Below, piece after piece: positions 13,858-16,248 of a DNA stretch of 16,248 bases; positions within the stretch are counted from its first letter, which is position 1, and each line of letters opens with the position of its first letter. The notes below the pieces were generated by a model. That model saw nothing but the letters and a program-made list of their open reading frames with translations. It was not told the DNA's origin and did no database searches. The stretch lies in contig CAYZDF010000059.1 of NCBI GenBank assembly GCA_964477085.1, positions 1 to 16,248 of the forward strand, written 5' to 3'. A program made the translations under genes and the position numbers. The stretch comes from Dichloromethanomonas sp964477085. GTDB taxonomy: Bacteria > Bacillota > Desulfitobacteriia > Desulfitobacteriales > Syntrophobotulaceae.

Positions 13858-13955
13858 ATCATCCACAATATCCTGTTTCGGTGTAATTGCAACAGGTCAA
13901 GGACAGGATTATAAGTAAACTAATAGACATCGTTTATTACGATGGGAGGTTTGTA

Positions 13956-14273
13956 ATGATGATAGAGCAGATTTTCAAGTTAGCCAAGGGCAATGAAAAG
14001 GCGATAGAAAAAGTCGTATTTGACGAGAACATTCATTACCTGCATATGGTGTTTAATCAAAACGAGGGCCTTCCTGAGCACTTTTCCAATTCAAACGTAT
14101 ATATGACTGTTATTAGAGGCACGCTCTCGATAGGGCTTAACGAGCAGGAAGTCCATGAATATGCTTCCGGCACATTGTTGAAAATTCCTTTTCAGACCAA
14201 GATGAATGTCAAAAACCTGCACACGGATACTTTGGAATTGATCGTTGTAAAGGCTCCAGCGCCGAAGAACTGA
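13956..14273 (+). CDS. Small cupin-domain protein
   Basis: A 105-aa protein that fits one cupin barrel. The segment NQNEGLPEHFSNSNVYMTVIRGTLSI resembles cupin motif 1 (His 39 and Glu 38 among the possible metal ligands), and EVHEYASGTLLKIPFQTKMNVKNLHTDTLELIVVKAP resembles motif 2. Cupins of this size bind a metal or small ligand; the reaction is unknown. Upstream in-frame ATGs exist from 13887, but the ATG at 13956 has GGGAGG six bases before it, and a second ATG follows at once. It lies 98 bases after the NapH-like gene on the same strand and may share its transcript. A small hairpin, CATCG (13928-13932) with CGATG (13940-13944), sits directly before the ribosome binding site. Confidence 0.72.
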   Translation: MMIEQIFKLAKGNEKAIEKVVFDENIHYLHMVFNQNEGLPEHFSNSNVYMTVIRGTLSIGLNEQEVHEYASGTLLKIPFQTKMNVKNLHTDTLELIVVKAPAPKN

Positions 14274-14283
14274 AAAAATATTT

Positions 14284-14354
14284 AATTAGGGATTGACCTA
14301 AATGAATTCTTGCCCCATAATCTAATTAGGGAATTGCCTAATCAGATTATGGGG
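14284..14354 (+). promoter_or_regulatory. arsR-ABC promoter with two operator palindromes
   Basis: TTGACC (14293-14298) and CATAAT (14316-14321) with 17-base spacing give a sigma-A promoter, starting near 14328. Operator 1 is AATTAGG-GATTGA-CCTAAAT (14284-14303) over the -35 box. Operator 2 is centred on AATTAGG-GAATTG-CCTAATC (14324-14343), over the start. Both have 6-base spacers. Around operator 2 the arms extend to 18 bp each (14313-14330 and 14337-14354) with one mismatch. The layout suggests that the ArsR encoded next represses its own promoter by binding two sites. Confidence 0.7.
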
Positions 14355-14361
14355 GTGCGTT

Positions 14362-14763
14362 ATGAATACGACAATGGTGCTAAAGGCCATCGCGGACGAA
14401 ACACGCATGAAAATACTGACGCTTTTACTGCGGCACAGTTATTGTGTCCGTGGATTAGCCAATGCGCTCGAATTGACTGAGGCCACTATATCCCAACATC
14501 TTAAAGTGCTGCGGGAAGCCGGTTTGCTCGTTGGTGAGAAACGCGGGTACTTCATGCACTATGATGTGGATCGTTCTGTGCTACATGAACTGGCTGGCGA
14601 AATAGAAGCTCTGATCACTATTGAACGCACCCCCTGTAAACCGGCCAAGCGTGATGATTGCCCCGTTACCGAATCGAAAAGCTGCATAAAACAAGGTCAA
14701 TGCAGCGATCAGGTAAAGGAGTTTTGCCACGGTTCAAATCAAGACAAGGAGGGCGCATCATGA
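14362..14763 (+). CDS. ArsR-family regulator with Cys-rich C-terminal tail
   Basis: A 133-aa repressor. The winged HTH spans about 1-85 (VLKAIADETRMKILTLLLRH, then ALELTEATISQHLKVLREAG, the wing GEKRGYFMHYDVD and a final dimerisation helix). A 45-residue tail follows with five Cys (92, 100, 108, 114, 122) and His 123; Cys 28 lies in the N-terminal part. Typical ArsR proteins end near residue 100, so the tail is extra and is probably a soft-metal or metalloid sensing site. GGGGGTG stands before the ATG, and two operator palindromes lie directly upstream. Its stop overlaps the ATPase start (ATGA), so it is the first gene of an autoregulated exporter operon. Confidence 0.85.
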   Translation: MNTTMVLKAIADETRMKILTLLLRHSYCVRGLANALELTEATISQHLKVLREAGLLVGEKRGYFMHYDVDRSVLHELAGEIEALITIERTPCKPAKRDDCPVTESKSCIKQGQCSDQVKEFCHGSNQDKEGAS

Positions 14764-15731
14764 GCATTGTCACTGTCACAAATCTTAAAAAGACATACGG
14801 CGATTTTAGCGCAGTTGATGGTATCAATTTCTCCATTGAGCAAGGTGAGATATTCGGCTTTTTAGGGCCGAATGGCGCGGGGAAAACCTCAACCATCAAT
14901 ATGATGATCGGTTTGTCGCGGCCCACGCAAGGTGAAATTATCATTGATGGGATTGATGCACGGCGGCAGACAAAGAAAGCGCAGGCCATTATGGGCATCG
15001 TCCCCGATGAAAGCAACCTCTACAATGAGATGGACGGGTTTGAAAATTTATGCTTCTGCGCCGCCCTTTACGGTATGCGGAGAGAGGAACGGGAACCCAA
15101 AGCCCGGCAGCTCTTGGAGCAATTCCACTTGAAGGAGGCTGGGAAGCGTCCCTTCAAAGCCTATTCCAAAGGAATGCGCCGCAAGCTGACCATCGCGGCG
15201 GCAATTATCCACTCCCCCCGTATCCTGTTTCTTGACGAACCGACCACCGGCATAGATGTGGAAAGTGCCCGGCAAATACGAGAGCTTATTCTAAAATTAA
15301 AAGAACAGGGCACGACTGTGTTCATCACCACCCACTATATCGAAGACGCCGAGCGAATTTGTGACAGACTGGCGTTCATCGTCAGCGGTAAGATTATCGC
15401 AAATGGGTCTGTGGATGAATTGATGGAAAGCGCATCGCACGGCTACGCGGTCAGGCTGATGACAAACATCAATTCAGAAAACCTTGCCGACGATTTACAG
15501 GCGCAGTTTGAAGGCAGCGCCGTTGAAATTACGCGTGACCATGCGCTAGTACTCAGATCGGAAGAACGCATCCCGCTGCTGCCCGTTATGGAATATTTTG
15601 ATCGCAACGGCATTGCAGTCTATGAAGCCAGAGAACTGCGGCCCACGCTGGAGGATGTGTTTGTTAAGCTGACCGGCATTGAAGCTGCTAAGCTTAAAAA
15701 GGAAAAAGAAAAAGGAGGGAACGGCCAATGA
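14760..15731 (+). CDS. ABC-2-type exporter ATP-binding protein (CcmA/DrrA class)
   Basis: A 323-aa ATPase with Walker A GPNGAGKTST (36-45), signature YSKGMRRKL (135-143), Walker B ILFLDEPTTGID (155-166) and switch His 192 in TTHYIEDAERICDR. The usual Q-loop Gln is Asp (VPDES, D83), as in some members of this class. The C-terminal 110 residues, ending in ELRPTLEDVFVKLTG, are the DrrA-type tail. The start is the ATG overlapping the arsR stop, with AAGGAGGG six bases upstream; the longer reading frame from 14658 overlaps the arsR tail and is not used. Substrate unknown; drug, lipid or metal-conjugate export are all possible. It overlaps the permease start by four bases (ATGA). Confidence 0.9.
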   Translation: MSIVTVTNLKKTYGDFSAVDGINFSIEQGEIFGFLGPNGAGKTSTINMMIGLSRPTQGEIIIDGIDARRQTKKAQAIMGIVPDESNLYNEMDGFENLCFCAALYGMRREEREPKARQLLEQFHLKEAGKRPFKAYSKGMRRKLTIAAAIIHSPRILFLDEPTTGIDVESARQIRELILKLKEQGTTVFITTHYIEDAERICDRLAFIVSGKIIANGSVDELMESASHGYAVRLMTNINSENLADDLQAQFEGSAVEITRDHALVLRSEERIPLLPVMEYFDRNGIAVYEARELRPTLEDVFVKLTGIEAAKLKKEKEKGGNGQ

Positions 15732-16248
15732 AAAGCTGGGTTGCGTTTTGGAACATCCTTAAAAAGGATGCGAAAACATACTATCTCAAGCCACCGAATA
15801 TCAGTTGGGGAATTATCTTTCCATTATCCTGGACGTTGATGCAGCTCATTCGTTCTCCCGGTGGAAATATGCTGGAGCTGCTTCCTGGTCTGATCGCCAT
15901 GAGTGTTCTGTTCGGAACGACTTCCATGCTGGCCGTAACCATCACCTTTGAACGGAGCGGGCGGTCGTTTGACAGGCTGCTGCTTGCGCCGATCAGCGTG
16001 AGCACAATGGTATTGGCGAAAATCACCGGCGCAATCGTCTTCGGCATCTTCAACGCTTTTGTTCCGGTCATCTTTGCCGCTTTTTTCGTAAACCTCGGCG
16101 CAATAAATTGGGGCATGATGTTGCTGGCGGTACTGCTGATCGCCATAACGTCAACCTTGCTTGGCTTGCTCATCGCGGTATCTGCAAAGCAGGTTTTTGA
16201 AGCGCAGACATTCTCAAACTTTTTCCGTTTCCCGATGCTTTTCCTGTG
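15728..16248 (+). CDS. ABC-2-type exporter permease, incomplete at the window end
   Basis: The first 173 residues are present; no stop is reached. The protein opens MKSWVAFWNILKKDAKTYYL, a cytosolic amphipathic segment typical of ABC-2 permeases. Hydrophobic segments lie at about 25-40, 50-72, 98-122 and 127-150, with the family region TFERSGRSFDRLLLAPIS (about 72-90) between the second and third. AAAGGAGGG lies eight bases before the ATG, which overlaps the ATPase stop. The strong pairing with the ATPase makes it the membrane half of an ArsR-controlled exporter. Whether a second permease follows is not visible. Confidence 0.88.
   Translation, partial: MKSWVAFWNILKKDAKTYYLKPPNISWGIIFPLSWTLMQLIRSPGGNMLELLPGLIAMSVLFGTTSMLAVTITFERSGRSFDRLLLAPISVSTMVLAKITGAIVFGIFNAFVPVIFAAFFVNLGAINWGMMLLAVLLIAITSTLLGLLIAVSAKQVFEAQTFSNFFRFPMLFL

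Noticed and set aside
14313..14354. Long hairpin before arsR as an RNA switch masking the ribosome binding site
   Set aside because: The predicted transcript starts near 14328, inside the left arm, so the full hairpin would not be transcribed; a DNA operator explains the symmetry better.
15781..16173. A 130-codon minus-strand open frame at the window end
   Set aside because: It is antisense to the ABC-2 permease gene, which continues past the window end in a plus-strand frame with a strong ribosome binding site and family features.

Overview
The window reads like a piece of an anaerobic, endospore-forming Bacillota genome (class Clostridia is most likely). It has a CotF-type spore coat protein, strong AGGAGG-like ribosome binding sites, sigma-A-type promoters, a CoA-disulfide-reductase-like flavoprotein, an FmdE-family protein and a membrane polyferredoxin. 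I cannot name the genus. A run of exactly 100 Ns (8612-8711) marks a scaffold gap, so the two sides may not be truly adjacent. No tRNA, rRNA, CRISPR array, insertion sequence or phage gene was seen.

Layout. 18-2177: a PatB/MalY-type PLP C-S lyase (minus) divergent from an XRE-family regulator (plus), with a promoter and inverted repeat between them. 2310-4041 (minus): an ArsR-family regulator followed by a CoA-disulfide-reductase/persulfide-reductase-like flavoprotein, separated by a palindrome that covers the flavoprotein promoter. 4319-7868 (minus): a zinc-type operon in transcription order znuA, znuC, znuB, Fur/Zur regulator, DUF6125-like protein, with overlapping or tightly spaced genes. 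8066-8527 (minus): CotF-like coat protein. After the gap, 8930-12458 (plus): FmdE-family protein, binding lipoprotein, FecCD/BtuC permease and ATPase, forming a type II importer operon. 12486-14273: a Crp/Fnr-family regulator (minus) divergent from an NapH-like 4Fe-4S membrane protein and a small cupin (plus), with a 14-bp palindrome between them. 14362-16248 (plus): an ArsR-family regulator with a Cys-rich tail, then an ABC-2 exporter ATPase and its permease, which runs off the window.

The common thread is metal, sulfur and redox homeostasis: two ArsR regulators, one Fur/Zur regulator, one Crp/Fnr regulator, two metal- or chelate-type ABC importers and one exporter, each beside a recognisable operator-like palindrome or promoter. 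The most notable non-coding signal is a 67-bp block present twice (4168-4234 and 7924-7990, 58/67 identical). It carries the -35 box and upstream region of two minus-strand promoters, those of the first arsR-type gene and of znuA. This suggests that the arsR-flavoprotein unit and the zinc operon share metal-dependent control.
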